From Bacteroidota bacterium (GTDB lineage Bacteria; Bacteroidota; Bacteroidia; Flavobacteriales; Schleiferiaceae): a stretch of 5,360 nt of DNA. The stretch is taken from positions 1-5,360 of the forward strand of contig PXYR01000117.1 in the NCBI GenBank assembly GCA_003023665.1, given 5' to 3'. The first letter of the stretch is position 1. Each line of letters begins with the position of its first letter. The notes under the pieces are model-generated. The model was not told the DNA's origin. It saw only the letters and a program-made list of their open reading frames with translations, and made no database searches. Positions 4,949 to 5,360 of the stretch are shown piece by piece. A program made the position numbers and the translations under genes.

Positions 4949-5360
4949 TTAACGAATAACAACTGGTTCAGCGTGTGTAGTGCCTTCTTTACTGACTACT
5001 ACCAAATACGTTCCTTTAGCAAGTCCCTCTGTTGGGATGCGCAACGTATTGCCTGAACTTAATTCACCTTTAAAACCCTGAATCTCTTGACCTAAAAGAC
5101 TCACGAGCTGCACCTGCGCAGTTCCCTCAAAGTTTCCTTCCACCGCAATAAAGTCGGTAGCAGGATTTGGATAAACGCTTATGGCTGCGGCCAATTCGTT
5201 TTCAAATTGTCCAATGGTAAAGGTGGCATCAACACTTTGGAATACTTCCTTGGTATTCAAATCTTGAATCCATGCAATCACACCTAGATTTTCAAAATCT
5301 TCCACCGTGTGCTCAATGCTCAAATTGGCAGGTGAGTTTGCATTTGGTGGCAAAGTGTAA
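4949..5360 (-). CDS. C-terminal part of a secreted protein with a T9SS type A sorting domain
   Basis: The frame is open to the right edge, so only the last 136 residues are visible. The TTG at 5353 is an internal Leu codon and not a start. Residues 61-136 form a type IX secretion sorting tail: SVYPNPATD at 61-69, LLGQEI near 89-94, GLAKGTYLV at 112-120 and a final VVIR. This domain directs proteins across the outer membrane and is usually removed and replaced by a surface anchor. Before it, GVIAWIQDLNTKEVFQS (26-42) resembles the end of Omp28-type outer-membrane or extracellular proteins of Bacteroidota, so a member of that family is likely, though the body is missing. A strong terminator follows the stop. 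Confidence 0.85.
   Translation of the reverse strand, partial: YTLPPNANSPANLSIEHTVEDFENLGVIAWIQDLNTKEVFQSVDATFTIGQFENELAAAISVYPNPATDFIAVEGNFEGTAQVQLVSLLGQEIQGFKGELSSGNTLRIPTEGLAKGTYLVVVSKEGTTHAEPVVIR

Noticed and set aside
5351..5353. TTG as the start codon of the T9SS-tail protein.
   Set aside because: The frame stays open to the window edge and the visible part begins mid-domain, so this is an internal leucine.

Overview
The window looks like an ordinary chromosomal segment from a member of the Bacteroidota, most likely Flavobacteriales-like. Four lines of evidence point there. The protein cut by the right edge ends in a type IX secretion (Por) sorting tail. Several transcription units have the Bacteroidota-type promoter (TTG, about 19 nt, TAnnTTTG) instead of a -35/-10 pair. 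None of the three tRNA genes encodes its CCA end. No clear Shine-Dalgarno sequences precede the genes. Genus and species cannot be read from the sequence.

Layout, left to right. Nearly everything is on the minus strand, so minus-strand transcription runs right to left. tRNA-Val(TAC) is at 6-80 with its promoter at 91-120. A two-gene unit follows: an alpha/beta hydrolase (732-1628) and, 35 nt downstream, a lipoprotein-type methionine-R-sulfoxide reductase MsrB (208-696). Upstream of it lie the tRNA-Leu(GAG) terminator (1651-1681) and tRNA-Leu (1686-1769). Next come a 90-residue orphan protein with a TTG start (1802-2074), the tRNA-Lys terminator (2180-2219) and tRNA-Lys(TTT) (2222-2294) with a well-formed promoter. 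The only plus-strand gene is shikimate kinase aroK (2425-2928). It overlaps by 9 bp, tail to tail, a PyrR-like phosphoribosyltransferase (2920-3417). That gene is the second in a unit with a TrmA/RlmD-family rRNA uracil-C5 methyltransferase (3427-4857). A symmetric terminator (4896-4924) separates this unit from the 3' part of a secreted protein with a T9SS tail (4949 to the edge).

Functionally this is housekeeping: translation (three tRNAs, rRNA methylation), aromatic amino-acid synthesis (AroK), nucleotide-related chemistry (phosphoribosyltransferase), envelope oxidative repair (MsrB) and surface or secreted protein export. I see no mobile element, CRISPR array, toxin-antitoxin pair, phage gene or defence system, and no convincing undescribed multi-gene system. 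The points worth a second look are small: probable leaderless transcription of aroK and of the methyltransferase unit, a shared extended promoter at two tRNA genes, an unrecognised small protein between two tRNA genes, an altered pyrophosphate loop in the phosphoribosyltransferase, and a hydrolase-msrB unit sitting just behind a terminator with no visible promoter of its own.
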